Origin: Triangularia verruculosa
Lineage: Eukaryota > Ascomycota > Sordariomycetes > Sordariales > Podosporaceae
Direction of reading: 5' to 3'
NCBI GenBank assembly: GCA_033296885.1
Contig: MU863949.1
Coordinates: 124,001 to 188,000 of the forward strand
DNA length: 64,000 nucleotides
Shown: positions 1 to 10,591 of the stretch, piece by piece
How positions within the stretch are numbered: position 1 is the first letter of the stretch
How the letters are laid out: each line of letters opens with the position of its first letter
Program-made: the position numbers and the translations under genes
The notes under the pieces: model-generated
What the model saw: only the letters and a program-made list of their open reading frames with translations
Databases searched by the model: none
Told to the model about the DNA's origin: nothing

Positions 1-757
1 TGAGTTGCTCAGTTCACCGGTCACCATGTTGAACTCCGTAATGCCCGGAACTGTGATCCACGTTTTGTCCCCCGAATTAGAATCCGGGAGTGGGGTTATG
101 ACTCCCGTATCAGTGCACCATGATGCTGATCCGCTCAACCAATATCCTACGTCTTTGCTCTAGGTCCATGCTCCATGTGTTGTGCGGATATTCCGACTCA
201 AAGCCACAGACGACACTCTCTTTTCTTTGGCCCAGAAGCCACCCCCTGAGCCGTCAGTCGTGAACTTCCACATATCAGAGGGCAGAGGTTGGGCATGGTA
301 TGGTGTTACACCACCCCGGATGTAGAATCCTGAACCTGATGGGTCGCGCCAGGCTGCTTGATTGTTGAGAATCGGTACAGACGAAGGTTTCGGGATCTTG
401 TTGAAGTCAACTGTCTGGTTGTCCCAAGAAACCCCGAGCGGTATGGACAGGGTGTGGCTGATGGCGTGGGATGGATTGGTACGGTTCGGCATTGTCCCGT
501 CCTCCATGTGCGAAATCTCACCGCCATCGATGTAGAGGTAATCGCCGACGACAATGGCTGTGAATATGATGAGAAGACCTAGTTTAGGTAGTGATGACTA
601 TTTCAAGTCCAAATAACTTTCACTTACCTACCGACATCACGCGCCTCAAAAAGTCGCTAGATGCCGGGACATCCTCCGCCCACGCTGGGTGCAACAGCCA
701 TGGCCAGATCAAGACCACAAAATTTAGAGTCGGGAATGTTGTGATGTGCGTCCTCAA
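1..757 (-). pseudogene. Secreted kelch-type beta-propeller protein, 5' two exons, apparently disrupted and truncated by window edge
   Basis: Two exons are readable. The first (about 757-628) encodes a hydrophobic leader (FVVLIWPWLLHPAWA). A 70-nt intron (627-558, GTAAGT...CAG) follows. The second exon (557-1) encodes blocks such as YLYIDGGEISHMEDG, NNQAAWRDPSGSGFYIRGG and WKFTTDGSGGGFW. These match the pattern of fungal kelch/galactose-oxidase-like propellers (IDGGE, then W.dp....fy.fGG). Two defects are seen. No ATG lies in frame in the first exon between the upstream TAA (772-770) and the leader; a TTG (757) sits where a start would fit. An in-frame TAG at about 160-162 interrupts GAWT-stop-SKDVGYWLSG, although the frame continues open on both sides to the window edge. 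TAG could be a mutated CAG, a sequencing error or, less likely, part of a missed intron. The family call is from motif pattern only. Confidence 0.6.
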
Positions 758-1177
758 AGGATGTGTCAATTACCAGGGGGGAGAGTGAAGCTTAGGTAGG
801 TACCTAGTTGGCTACCTGCTTTAGGTTGGTAGGAGGAAAGAAAGAAATCAGCAAAGATCAGATAAAAAGATCCGAGCTCGCCACAGCATGGACACGAAAA
901 CCGTTGACCGTGACTGGGTACCAGAATAACGGGTCCAGGCCTTTGTCGAGTGGTACTTGAATCAATGCTGTGGAACAGAAGGGGAAGAAATACTGATGCA
1001 GTGTTTTGTGTGGCGGACCTGGCCAGGGATACTAATGTTGCCTCGAGAGACCACAGGTTTGAGTAACATGAAGAATGAATATTTCATTGGGGCCGCTCCA
1101 TACAAAGTTCAGCCTTCAGGGAGGACATTTGCGCAGGACTTGAGAAAGGGGCCCATCAAAGGGAAGTGGATGAAAAT
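758..1177. other. Intergenic spacer, promoter side of the kelch-type gene and 3' side of the membrane-protein gene
   Basis: No coding pattern is convincing here. The stretch at 791-832 is built from TAGGTAGGTACC-like words that recur in other spacers of the window. A further upstream exon of the kelch-type gene could lie here but none was recognised. Confidence 0.5.
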
Positions 1178-3656
1178 CTATTTCCCACCACTAGGCCCTA
1201 ACATCGTCAACCTTCTCACCGCATCGTCACCACCTTTCCTCTCAAGTCTCGTAACATCTCCCTCGAACCCAAAGCCATACCTCAGACCCTTCTGATTCGT
1301 TGACTCTACCAGCCCATAACCCATCCTCATGCCCTTCACCCCCTCACTAGCCCCTCCACCATCACCATCGTCCCATTCAACTCTACTCAACCCCTCCCCT
1401 CGAGTAGCAGCCACAAAGCTACTAAACTTCACGCTCTTCATCGACCCGCCATTCTCCCTGACTGACAATAACCCCGCAACCACACCCAACAATGCCAGTC
1501 CAATGGAAATACTATACACGATCCACAAGTCCCTCACATGGTACGTATACACATTCCCAACTCTCGATTTCTGACAGGGATACTTCAACCCATCAGCACC
1601 CTGTCTCTGAACGTCAGAGTCCATGCCGCTCTGTTCGTCTGGTTTGGCAGCCCAAACAACACTGGTAAACTGGGGGTTGGCTAGCATGCTGAGGATGATA
1701 TTCTCGGAGTAGAATTTCTGCACCACATCCATGAGGTTGTCGGCCGGGAAGTAATTGTTGGCGATATCAAGCACCTTGGTCTGGATTGCGTTGGTGTTTG
1801 CCATTGGGACGCCGTTTGCGTTTTTCTGGTTTACTGCCACTGTCCCGTTGAGGAAGGAGCGTGCGATGAGGGACAGGGAATGATAAGCTGCCGTGCGACG
1901 GTACAAGGCCTTATCCTGGGGGAACACATAATTGGACTCGGGATTAGCGGTTGTGTTGTCTGCCGTGCCATCTTGTGATTCGACATCTGGGAAGTAGGTT
2001 GTGTTGACAACTGGTCGAAGATACTCCACGTTGGTGACGTTGGTGGAGTGGAAGTTTTCGGTATAGTTGAACTTGACTGTGTATGCCGACTCGTAGTTCT
2101 CGCAAGCAAAGATCTTGGGGGTGAAAGCCTGTTCCCAGCCTGGAGACGAGGATGTTTCTGGAAGAGACTCGGACGGGTTGATCCGAGTCGAATATCCTAT
2201 CCACACAATAGGCTCAGTGCGAAGAGCACCCATGTTCTTGGGATAGGGCCGAGGACTTTTGGGAATCCCTCCTGCCTCGACATCTTTCATTTGCATGTTG
2301 AAGTAATCACCACCTGTGGTGAACGCATAGTAGCTGTAGATACCCTTGGGAATTAGAACGTCGGTGTTGAAGGGTGGAGCAATGCTGCCGGATTCCTGGA
2401 TTAGGTTCGATGCCTTGGAGCCAACGCCATTTGCCAGCTCCGTACATTTATAGGCTGGAGCAATGAATTTGATGTCGAATGTGCAGTTCCAACCGCTACC
2501 ACAAGTCTCTGCTTGGGCATTTTTCCTCATGGCAGTCTCCCCCAAGAAGGCGCCGATCGTGAGTGTCTGCGCCAGCGTTAAGCCGGGTGCCGTGTAGTAG
2601 TCAAACCATTCATTACTGTCATCCTTGTCACTGGCCTTTCTGGTGGTATTCCAAATACATGCGGGGACCTCATGATACTTGCCGATCTTGGTTGGGTTCC
2701 GCCAATCGTCTGTTTCCTCAAAAGTGAAGTTGAGCGTCCTGACCCCGGCACATTTATCTTCTGTCACAATCCGACTAAGCTCAACCTGAAGGGTGTTGGC
2801 AGTAAGAATGACAACAACTGGTGCGATCCTGTGTTTACGTCAGTGCTGGTTAGGTACATGAGGTCGGCCAAAAGGAACAGATACCTACTTACCAAACAAA
2901 AAGAGCCAACAAAGCCGCGATCTTAGCTGCTTTAAGCACCTCCCAATTTGCAAAAGAGGCCAAACTTTCAGTTATAGAAAACAATGAATCCAATGCGTCG
3001 ACGCTCATCATTCTCTTCCTCGCCGTCACCCATACGCGCTGATGGGCAGCCTCAACAACAGCCGCCGCAAGCCCTGCCTTGGCGCCGAATGCCAATAACG
3101 TCCCATACCGCTGCATCACAAGCTGATCCGTCGCCGGCTTCCCGTTCAGCGTACTGTAGAAGATGTGGTGCCCAGCAGCACAGGCGGCGCCGAAGATGAA
3201 GCAAATGTACATCGCCCACTTCGAGCGCCGAATTCGACTGAAGAATGATAGCTTATAACCATCACGGTCCGGCGGAGAACCGCCATGATGCTGGGCCGCT
3301 GGGGTAGGACTGAGGAACGATCCCAAGAATCCCTTTTTGGGGGGTTCCTGTACCTCGTCCAACATGTGATATCCTCCGTGGTTGTACTGTGTCGGTACGT
3401 GGTGGGGGTCGCTGAATGGATCGTTCCTGGTGCGCTGGGCACCTAAATCGCCCATTTCAACCTCATCCGCTCCATAACCCCAATGTGCATCATAGCTACT
3501 GTCAGTTTGGGCTCGTTGTGGAACATTGTGTTGATGCGAATGCGACTCCCAGTCAAGTGGGGTAGCTGCTGGGAGGTTGGAGATCGAGTCGGCCTCGTTT
3601 GAACGGTGATCCCATCTAATCCCCCGATGGTCAAGCCCAACTTGCTGTGTTGCCAT
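1178..3656 (-). CDS. Large fungal membrane protein of unknown function, two exons, 804 aa
   Basis: Exon 1 is 3656-2893, exon 2 is 2828-1178; the 64-nt intron (GTAAGT...CACAG) joins ...LLALFVW to IAPVVVIL in frame. The N-terminal ~145 residues are polar and disordered. Three hydrophobic segments follow: WAMYICFIFGAACAAGHHIF, a stretch after YGTLLAFGAKAG, and AAKIAALLALFVWIAPVVVI. A long, probably extracytoplasmic domain comes next, with many N-x-S/T sites and spaced cysteines. A last TM helix (LWIVYSISIGLALLGVVAGLL) lies near the C-terminus, followed by a short cytoplasmic tail. This architecture is common in filamentous ascomycetes, where such proteins are sometimes labelled formylmethionine deformylase-like, a name with no catalytic support that I can see. 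Function is unknown. Strand, frame and intron are well supported. Confidence 0.85.
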
Positions 3657-4252
3657 TCAAAAGGTACAAGAAAAGGTGTTGCGTGTGCCACCAGTAGCAA
3701 TATAGGCACAGAGGAAAGTCGGGGATCGATCCTCGTCTGGAATAAATGGGTTGCAGTCCAGAATGCGATTGGCTTGATTCAGGAACCGAAACCACGCACC
3801 CACGCACGTCATGGACAAAATAAGTGGCACTGCAAAGTGGGAATACCACAATGAAAGATGGTTGAAAGGCCTTGAAAGATAGTTGAAAGGTCTAAAGAAA
3901 TATCGAGAACACATTAGAAAATACTTTTTAGGTATTAAAAGATAGTAAGAAGCCCTTGGAAAATAATACGCAGGCCTTTTCTACTATATTGTGGGGCTTG
4001 CAGTACCAATTAATTTGTCCACGGTGTGCCACGTTAGGCGGATGGCATAACGTCACGGGCATACGAGTTGCCATTGGTTGAAAACCGAGCGCGTGATTCA
4101 ACTTGATTGGTCCGTTCAAGATTAGCACAATTAAGTGTCTTGTTGGTGGACACCGAGACGGACGACCTGGATCATTGTATTGCAACGTACGAACTTAAAT
4201 TCAGATGTTTGAACAAGACATGAAGCTGTTCTCGATGCGCTTTTTCTCCAAT
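3657..4252. other. Intergenic spacer holding a short inverted-repeat element
   Basis: Between the membrane-protein start and the HET gene stop. The interval 3813-4020 is copy 1 of the short element described separately. The rest shows no coding or RNA signal by eye. Confidence 0.6.
3813..4020. mobile_element. MITE-like element copy 1 with terminal inverted repeats (~208 bp)
   Basis: The left end reads GGACAAAATAAGTGGCACTG. The right end, read in reverse complement, gives GGACAAATTAATTGGTACTG, so about 20 of the first 24 bases agree as a terminal inverted repeat. The interior carries AGATAGTTGAAAGG-type units, the reverse complement of the CTTTTAACTATCTT array at 54.3 kb. No coding capacity. 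I could not identify a clear target-site duplication (flanks CGTCAT and ACGGTG). Confidence 0.7.
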
Positions 4253-6019
4253 CTACCTAACTGCCGGCGTCTTGTGGTCGGTACTCACGGACTTCGGCCT
4301 CAACGCTAATGTCGACTTTGGCCGCCTTGCCTTCTTGCCTTCACCCCCTGTGGTACCTCCCCTTGCCGCCGAGAGCCAAGTAGCAGACACCTCAATCGAA
4401 TACGATTCCAATTTTGTGTCCGGCAGATCTTCGATGCAACGAACAGTTATGCGGATATCGGGGGTTCCTGAATGGCCAGTGGGTGGTGTAGATCGACCAC
4501 TCGCGATATCGATACTATTCTTGTCTCCACCAACGCCCCAGCGAAGCTGTTGATCCAAAGACGTATCCTCAGAATCCACAAGAGTCACAGCAGGATGAAG
4601 CGTATCTGATAGCTTCCCCCCTGACCTCCGCTCGAATCGAAAATAGAACAGTACCCCCACTAGCGTGATGTGGTTGATGCCTTCTGTGTTTGACGTCAAC
4701 AGGATGGTGAAGTGGATATGAAAGTCGGCATCCTTCTCGACAATAAATTCGTTCATACGATGTGGTTGCTGGAGATGCGAAGGGAAACACTTCCCTATCG
4801 ATAGGCGCAAATCGGCGAATTCGGTTATCTTAACGTCAAGCCCGGCCATCATTTTGTTTTCAAGGGCTTTAGAGTTAGAAGGATGGACGAATCTCGGAAT
4901 GCAAACTTTCGCTCCTTGCAAACGCTTCGACCGACGGAGATCAACCTCATGCTTGCCATGAATGGTGTCTTTCTCTTGGCGTAAGAAATAGTGGCCACAA
5001 TTGGTCAGTTCCATCCAGCCTTCAGCGACAGAATTGACCTGGCTGCGACTAGAGCGAGTCGGCGGTCTGATGAGACACTGCAAGGGCATCAGATAGGCAG
5101 TACTGCCGTCGTGTCTTTTGGCTATGAAGAGATCGCCGAGGTCGTTGAACTCCACTCCCCGATTTGTCGAGGTTATGAGAGGATGGATGTAGTCTCGGGT
5201 GTGGCGAAGATGGTGCTTGCAATTTTCGAACTCGGCTGGTGACTTGGCAAAGGCGCCCCTATATTTCTGGCCGCATTTCGAGGTCCACGCGAATAAGGAC
5301 AGGTCGGCACTGTTTTGCAGAATCGCCTCCTGCAACCGAGTGAAGGCCTTATGGCCTTCGCCATAGATCAACGGAAGGTGGACATCAGATATGCCAAATA
5401 AACAATATGCGAGGTCTTCGGTACGCGTTGTGCTCCGGTGAGCTGCCCAGGACATACGCTGGGCCACGCTTATTGTACCAAAATCGGTCTCTCCTTGTAA
5501 GATTTCTCTACTGATCTTCGTGATATCAGAGAGAGAGTTGACCAGGGTAGTTTTGGTACCAATAAAACCCCATGCTTGATCATAAAACTCCACCTTTTCG
5601 GGCGCAATGAGTTCTTGGAGTGTCCAGCCACGCGTGAACCACCTACACTTTTCGAGGTACAAAGAAATGTCCGTCGTTTGAGAGGGCATGTCGGCTAGAA
5701 ACACGAAACAGACTTTTGCCCTTTGGTACCATCGAAACATCGAATTGATGGCTTCGGATAGCTCTGCGCTACTGGATTTGTCGATGCAGCAGGTGTCGAT
5801 CCAAGCATAGGGTATACCATGCCTTCTTGCGAAGCCACATGTCATAAAAATCTTGCTGAAGCCAGGTTTTTGTCGAGTGTTTGATGGATCCAAATGGGCG
5901 AACTCATGGAAGCTCACCTCCTGCCCGTCTCTCCAACAATGTGAAAGAATGGCATATTGAACTGATTCAGGTTGTTGTATGTCTGTGAGACATAAAGTCT
6001 TTGTGTCGATAAGCCACAT
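4253..6019 (-). CDS. HET (heterokaryon incompatibility) domain protein, 588 aa, single exon
   Basis: The N-terminal ~170 residues carry the conserved HET blocks in order: YAILSHCW near residue 22, GIPYAWIDTCCIDKSSSAEL, EAINSMFRWYQRAKVCFVFLAD, then WFTRGWTLQELIAPEKVEFYD. This arrangement (HET at the extreme N-terminus, MWLIDT start) is that of the HET-D/E/R type family, whose members can trigger death of incompatible fused cells. The ~400-residue C-terminal part shows no NACHT P-loop and no WD40 repeats, so this is not a full HET-E-like NLR. It is a HET domain with an unassigned C-terminal region. The start ATG at 6019 is the first in the frame and no intron is needed. Partner and trigger cannot be told from sequence. 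Confidence 0.93.
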   Translation of the reverse strand: MWLIDTKTLCLTDIQQPESVQYAILSHCWRDGQEVSFHEFAHLDPSNTRQKPGFSKIFMTCGFARRHGIPYAWIDTCCIDKSSSAELSEAINSMFRWYQRAKVCFVFLADMPSQTTDISLYLEKCRWFTRGWTLQELIAPEKVEFYDQAWGFIGTKTTLVNSLSDITKISREILQGETDFGTISVAQRMSWAAHRSTTRTEDLAYCLFGISDVHLPLIYGEGHKAFTRLQEAILQNSADLSLFAWTSKCGQKYRGAFAKSPAEFENCKHHLRHTRDYIHPLITSTNRGVEFNDLGDLFIAKRHDGSTAYLMPLQCLIRPPTRSSRSQVNSVAEGWMELTNCGHYFLRQEKDTIHGKHEVDLRRSKRLQGAKVCIPRFVHPSNSKALENKMMAGLDVKITEFADLRLSIGKCFPSHLQQPHRMNEFIVEKDADFHIHFTILLTSNTEGINHITLVGVLFYFRFERRSGGKLSDTLHPAVTLVDSEDTSLDQQLRWGVGGDKNSIDIASGRSTPPTGHSGTPDIRITVRCIEDLPDTKLESYSIEVSATWLSAARGGTTGGEGKKARRPKSTLALRPKSVSTDHKTPAVR

Positions 6020-6935
6020 TGACGGCGAGTGAGAATATGAGTCCAGGATGGCAGACTAAAAAATATACAGGAGAGGGGGTATCCAATCGAAGATTGGAGA
6101 CCTGCGACCGTCAAAAACAGGTAAACTCCTGCGGGAAAGAACTGATGATAAGCCTTTTTACTTCCACTGTCCCTGATGGCTGCTCTCTCATTCGCACCTT
6201 CCCCGAAGAGCTTGTGTCCAATAATTAAGCGCGCCCCCAAGCCACACAGCGCAAGGCTTTATTAGGCCCAACATGCGCCTCAAAAAAACGAATATTGCCT
6301 CCTGTAACGTTTGGTGTTTCATTATCAGTGCCTGAAAGCGTTTGTATGGTATTTTTAGTGGTTATAACTCGGCGCCTCCCGTCTTCTGGTTCCCTGCACA
6401 GCCCCCTCGCTGAGGCCTTTGCGACCTTGGCTAGGCGATAAGCCTCCAAACTGTTCCCGGACTTCAACTTGACCTACAGCACTGACCTCCATCGCCTAGT
6501 CTCGATGCCCCTTAGCCGTGGTGCGGAAAGGCAACAAAGTCAGACCCGCGTGTGGCTACTGGGGATGGCAAGGGGCCAATGAAGTTCGAACCAAGACTTT
6601 TGCCCAATTTCGCACTAAAGAGGCCTGCTTTGGGCCCGGGAGCTCGTGGGAGCCCCGGGGGCCCAGATCACCAAATATTGGATAGATACACCCATCGTCT
6701 CCCAAAACTGGCGATGGCAAAGGTCTGGATTTTTGGTTCAAGGCCTGGATTCCTGGGTTGCTTTGAGCGCGCCCTCGGCCTTGCTCAACTTACGTAGGTA
6801 TATAATGTGGCTCTTTTACGCCCGTTTGAAAAGTCTTTCTTTTGTTCTTCAGATCAATCAATGCTTCAATCTGACTGTAGGGTTCTCCGAACGTCGCAGT
6901 TGAAGTGTGACAGAATAGCAAATAAGGGTACCTAT
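6020..6935. other. Intergenic spacer
   Basis: 5' flank of the HET gene and 3' flank of the next minus-strand gene. Short frames occur on both strands but none shows family motifs, signal peptide or splice-joined continuity. A GC-rich palindromic patch (GCCCGGGAGCTC...GAGCCCCGGGGGCCC) lies near 6633-6663. Nothing else noted. Confidence 0.5.
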
Positions 6936-8283
6936 CTAAATAGAAGTCAAGACCCAAATAGCCGATTGACTGACAAGTTTAGGTGGACACCATAAGGCCC
7001 CGGGAAGAGTGAGGAAGTGTGTCCAATAAACCCATGCGGCGGTATAAACAGGAATGTAACAAATCGATCCCCAGGCGAACCACCAGATCCGGTCACAAAC
7101 AATTCCACGTTCTGGTGACCGTCGACGTACCGCCTTTCCTGTCTCCGGATCTCTGTCCACTACCTCCCCCCAGTTCCAAGTCTCCCCTGTTAGGCGCCAG
7201 ATTGGAACTCCCACTGTCATCGCAACGAGGGTGACGCCCGGCACAACAAACATGAACCGCAGTGACGGTTGCATAAACCGTTTGATGACTTCATTCGGAA
7301 ACCGTTCCCAGGTAATACCGATGAATACAGCTGCGGTGATCTGGAAGATCATCTCAACAAGAGCAGCAGATATGTAGGCATCGACATAGATGTGCTCCTT
7401 TTCTTTACAGCCGTCCTTCTCCCACTCGAGACTGATCTTCTCATTCTCTTCATTTCGTTCTTGTTCGATTCTTTTATTGCCGTCCGGAAACCGACGGCCG
7501 CCGACTGAGAAAGAAGTTCGCAGAATAGCAAGCCACCATGCCTTCAGTCTAGGCCTGGAGAGGTAGAGGGCAAAGACTTTGAGAAACTCTAGGTGCTCGT
7601 ATCCCTCTGTTCTGACGACGAGGAGAGCGGCACCAACATTGCCCATCACTTGGAGGACCAGCCACATGACCCATGTCCAGTATGCCCCATAGCTTCCTCG
7701 CTTGCCAAAGACACGAAAGGTGGCGCGGTAGACTATGGGCCTGGCGGCAGTCACAATCAAGAAAACGGCGAGGATGAGATCGGTTGCTGCAAAGGTCGCA
7801 ATTGTTGCTCCAGCATTTGGGCATTGGTCCGAACTGGTGATGTTGCGAGGGGCTATGATCCACTCGATTGGGATCGGTGGGAGGACGATGTTGCTGTCAT
7901 TGCCAGTGCTAACAGCTCCTGGCGTGACAATTACGACGGGGTAAGAACCAGAATTGCCACGGGCGAAGTACTAACAACGAATAGGTAAGGTAGGTTAGAG
8001 ATACGGTTCAGAATCGTGCACTGGGAGTTTACTGGGAGAATTGCCATACCGGCACAGTAGCCGGGTCATCGGGGACGTATTTGCCTGCTGATTTTGCACC
8101 GGCTTTTGTAACATCGGGCGGGACTGGTATAAGAATGCCTGGAGTTGTTACTACGGGTACCGGTGCCGGTGCCGGTGCTGGTGCTGGTGCTGGTGCTGCA
8201 TTGCCCGCAGTCCGGCCGCCTGAGCTACCACCACCAACTTCAACTTCGACCCTGGGAGCTGGACGAGTTATGATGATTCCCAT
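6936..8283 (-). CDS. Multi-TM fungal membrane protein with Ala-Pro low-complexity N-terminal segment, two exons, ~422 aa
   Basis: Exon 1 is 8283-8050, exon 2 is 7970-6936. The 79-nt intron (GTATGG...GTTAG) joins ...PATVP to YFARGNSG in phase 0. The N-terminal part is polar with an APAPAPAPAPAP run (about residues 31-42). Around seven hydrophobic segments follow: LILAVFLIVTAARPIVY, YWTWVMWLVLQVMGNVGAALLVV, ALVEMIFQITAAVFIGI, FMFVVPGVTLVAMTVGV, WFAWGSICYIPVYTAAWVYW and others. A charged loop (GNKRIEQERNEENEKISLEWEKDG) lies between the middle helices. The topology could suit a receptor- or channel-like protein, but I recognise no family. The start is uncertain: the frame is open further upstream, and a signal-bearing exon could precede an acceptor-like CTCAG just before 8292. 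Confidence 0.7.
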
Positions 8284-8788
8284 GTTAGAAGACTGAGTAC
8301 CAGGTAGAATTGGAAGCCGAGGTAAGGTATGGTAAGGTAATGAACCACTGGCTCAAACCGTGGCAAGAACGTGGGCGACAGACGCCATTAGTATTCCAGG
8401 TTTCACCATCGATGAAGATGGAGCCCAGAGCCAGGTAAATGATGGAGTGCCTCAGCCGCCCATGATAAATGGATACCGGCGCCGCAGCGTTGCATTGGTT
8501 CAATTTTCAAGTCGCAGGTACCAGTTCCAGATAATGGGTAACACAGTTCTATTCTTCATCTAAACGACCATTCTGATAGGGTACCCAGAATATGTAGGGA
8601 GGGGAAGGTGGGTAGCACTTAAGGCTGGTAGCTCTTCCTCTGCCCTGAACGGGCTGGAGACCTGCCAGCTGTTATACTGTGGCGCAGTAAGGCTCGGGAC
8701 AATTATTGTCCCGGTATCCAATCACCTTGAACGTTCTTTCCCACCCACACCTCAGCAACACGAGATTCATGGTCGGTGTCCTGTCAGC
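8284..8788. other. Intergenic spacer with GGTAAGGTATGGTAAGG words
   Basis: The upstream region of the multi-TM gene. A GGTAAGGTATGGTAAGGTAA stretch at 8321-8340 belongs to the dispersed AGGTAAGG word family. An additional 5' exon of the gene at 8283 may be hidden here. The rest is featureless and contains the 3' side of the MFS gene. Confidence 0.4.
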
Positions 8789-10591
8789 TTAGGCTGCAAT
8801 GGCAATCACATCCTTGGACATCTTCCGCTTCTATTCAGCATACCAGGTCAGCCGATGTTCTTTGGGAATGACGAGAGAAGACTTACTGTGAAGCAGACTG
8901 ACACAACCAAACCCACAGCACCACCCACGTACACCGGAATAAAGACCTTCTGTAACGCCAGCACGATAGCCTCGATTGCGGCTATTCTTGACTGTTCAGA
9001 CAGTGACTGAAGATATTCCCCACTGTGTCCAGACAAAGCTAATTGCAATGTGTTTCGTGGGACCCCGGGAAGCGCCACCATCAGGTTCGCAATAGCGTCA
9101 TTGACGAATACTGCTCCAGCAATGGCCAGTCCGAAAGCAATACCGCCTTGTTGTCCGAGCATAACAAAACTGATACCATACGCCATCTCCTCAGGAGGCA
9201 GCAAAGTCTGAATGACGGCGTATCCAGCCTGCGCAAACGCCCCCGTGCCAAGGCCAATGAGGATCTCAAAGCCGTAGATGTGGGATTCGGGCGTCCCGGC
9301 CTCAATTCTTGCTAAAAGACTAATGTTAACAGCTTGAATCAGGGAGCCTTCAGTTGGGCCACTTACACAGCAGCGCACCTCCCACCAGCGCCAAGGCACT
9401 TCCGATAACATACCATGGCTGGAAATATTGCCACCTCACCATCAGGTGTCCGTTGACCAGAATAGCCGCGCTCAACGTGAATATGAGAGGCAGCAGCCTA
9501 ACTGCCGCTTCGGTTGGGCTGTCCCCTCGGGTAAACTGGAAGTAAAGTGGGATGTAATAGATCGGAACAAAAGCAGCGGCATTGATCGCTGCCGCGCAAC
9601 AGAACAACAGCACCAAGTTCCATCTTCTCAGAAAGTGCGTCGGAAATATTTTGTTGTTTTTGCCTTTGACTCCCAAATTCCAACTCTGCTGCACGCCAAA
9701 CACCCCAAACAACGCGAACGAGACCACAAATAACGCGATGATCTGACCGCTATTCCACGCGTACAGCGCACCTCCCAGGTTGATTGCCATGACCAGCGTC
9801 ATGATAGCTGCCACGCTCAGCACCGTCCCCGCAAAGTCGAACCTTTTTGCCAGTTCCCGGCTTGATGTTTCTTTTGGTTGGGGCCTATATGACGGGATCC
9901 AAAGCAGATACACCGGCGCGAACAAGCCGGCGATGCACAGATTGATGTAGAAGGCCCACCTCCACGTTGCCGGGCTTTCCACAAATGCACCGCCCACGAC
10001 AGGCCCAAGCACGGTCCCGACACCCCAAACCAAGCCGACAAAGCTCAGGTACCCAGGCCTCTCCGCATTGGTTGTGGTTGCACTAAGAAGGTTCATCGTC
10101 CCGAGGTACATCCCGTTCCCTCCCATCCCGGCCAGCACTCTGCCCACAATCAGGGCGTCCATCGATGGTGCAGCACCACAGAGGGCAGAGCCGACGTTGA
10201 AGAGCACGGTAGAAGAGATGTACAGCCATTTGGCATTGAACAGGCTGTATAGCTTTCCGAATGGGAGCACAACGCTGACACCACCCAGTAGGAAACCGAC
10301 AGACAGCCACGGCAGCTTAAGGCTATTGCCAAAGGCGTTGACGGCGGCGGGGGTGATATCGGCTACGACGGTGTTGTCGAGGGCGTAGAGGAAGATGGAC
10401 GATAAGATAGCAATAACAACAGAAATCCATTTGAAGCCGTGGATGTTGCGGGGCGGTGGTTCGTCTGGTGTGGTGTGAGTGGGAAGACCGACTTCGACCT
10501 TGGTTGAGTCGGAGTCGCTTCCAATGCTGTTGGCTAAGACGTCGGGCGTCTTCTCTTTGAGGGAGGCTGCTGCCGATGTTGATGAGGACAT
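8789..10591 (-). CDS. MFS drug:H+ antiporter-type exporter (DHA2-like, ~14 TM), three exons, 563 aa
   Basis: Exons are 10591-9367, 9311-8887 and 8830-8789. Introns of 55 and 56 nt with GTAAGT donors restore a continuous frame ending ...SVCFTKRKMSKDVIAIAA. After a polar cytoplasmic N-terminus come the first helix with LYALDNTVVADITPAAV, a motif-A-like loop (LPFGKLYSLFNAKW) and VGRVLAGMGGNGMYLG. The antiporter motif C follows as LVWGVGTVLGPVVGGAF. The second half continues with further helices and FVMLGQQGGIAFGLAIAGA. Length and motif C place it among fungal drug/secondary-metabolite efflux pumps of the plasma membrane. I start at the ATG at 10591 (good AAAA context, MSSSTS); an in-frame ATG at 10663 would add 24 residues. 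It lies 2.2 kb from the UstYa gene, so it could export a product made there, but that is only proximity. Confidence 0.92.

Noticed and set aside
160..216. An intron (GTGTCG...CCTAG, 57 nt) that would remove the TAG in the kelch-type gene
   Set aside because: Phase fits, but the donor is weak, no branch-site-like CTRAC is seen, and the removed text (SSVALSRNIRTTHGAW) looks like a normal part of the propeller repeat. Kept as a minor alternative only.
6575..6605. GTTCGAACC resembling a tRNA T-loop
   Set aside because: No pairing acceptor, D or anticodon stems could be found on either strand.
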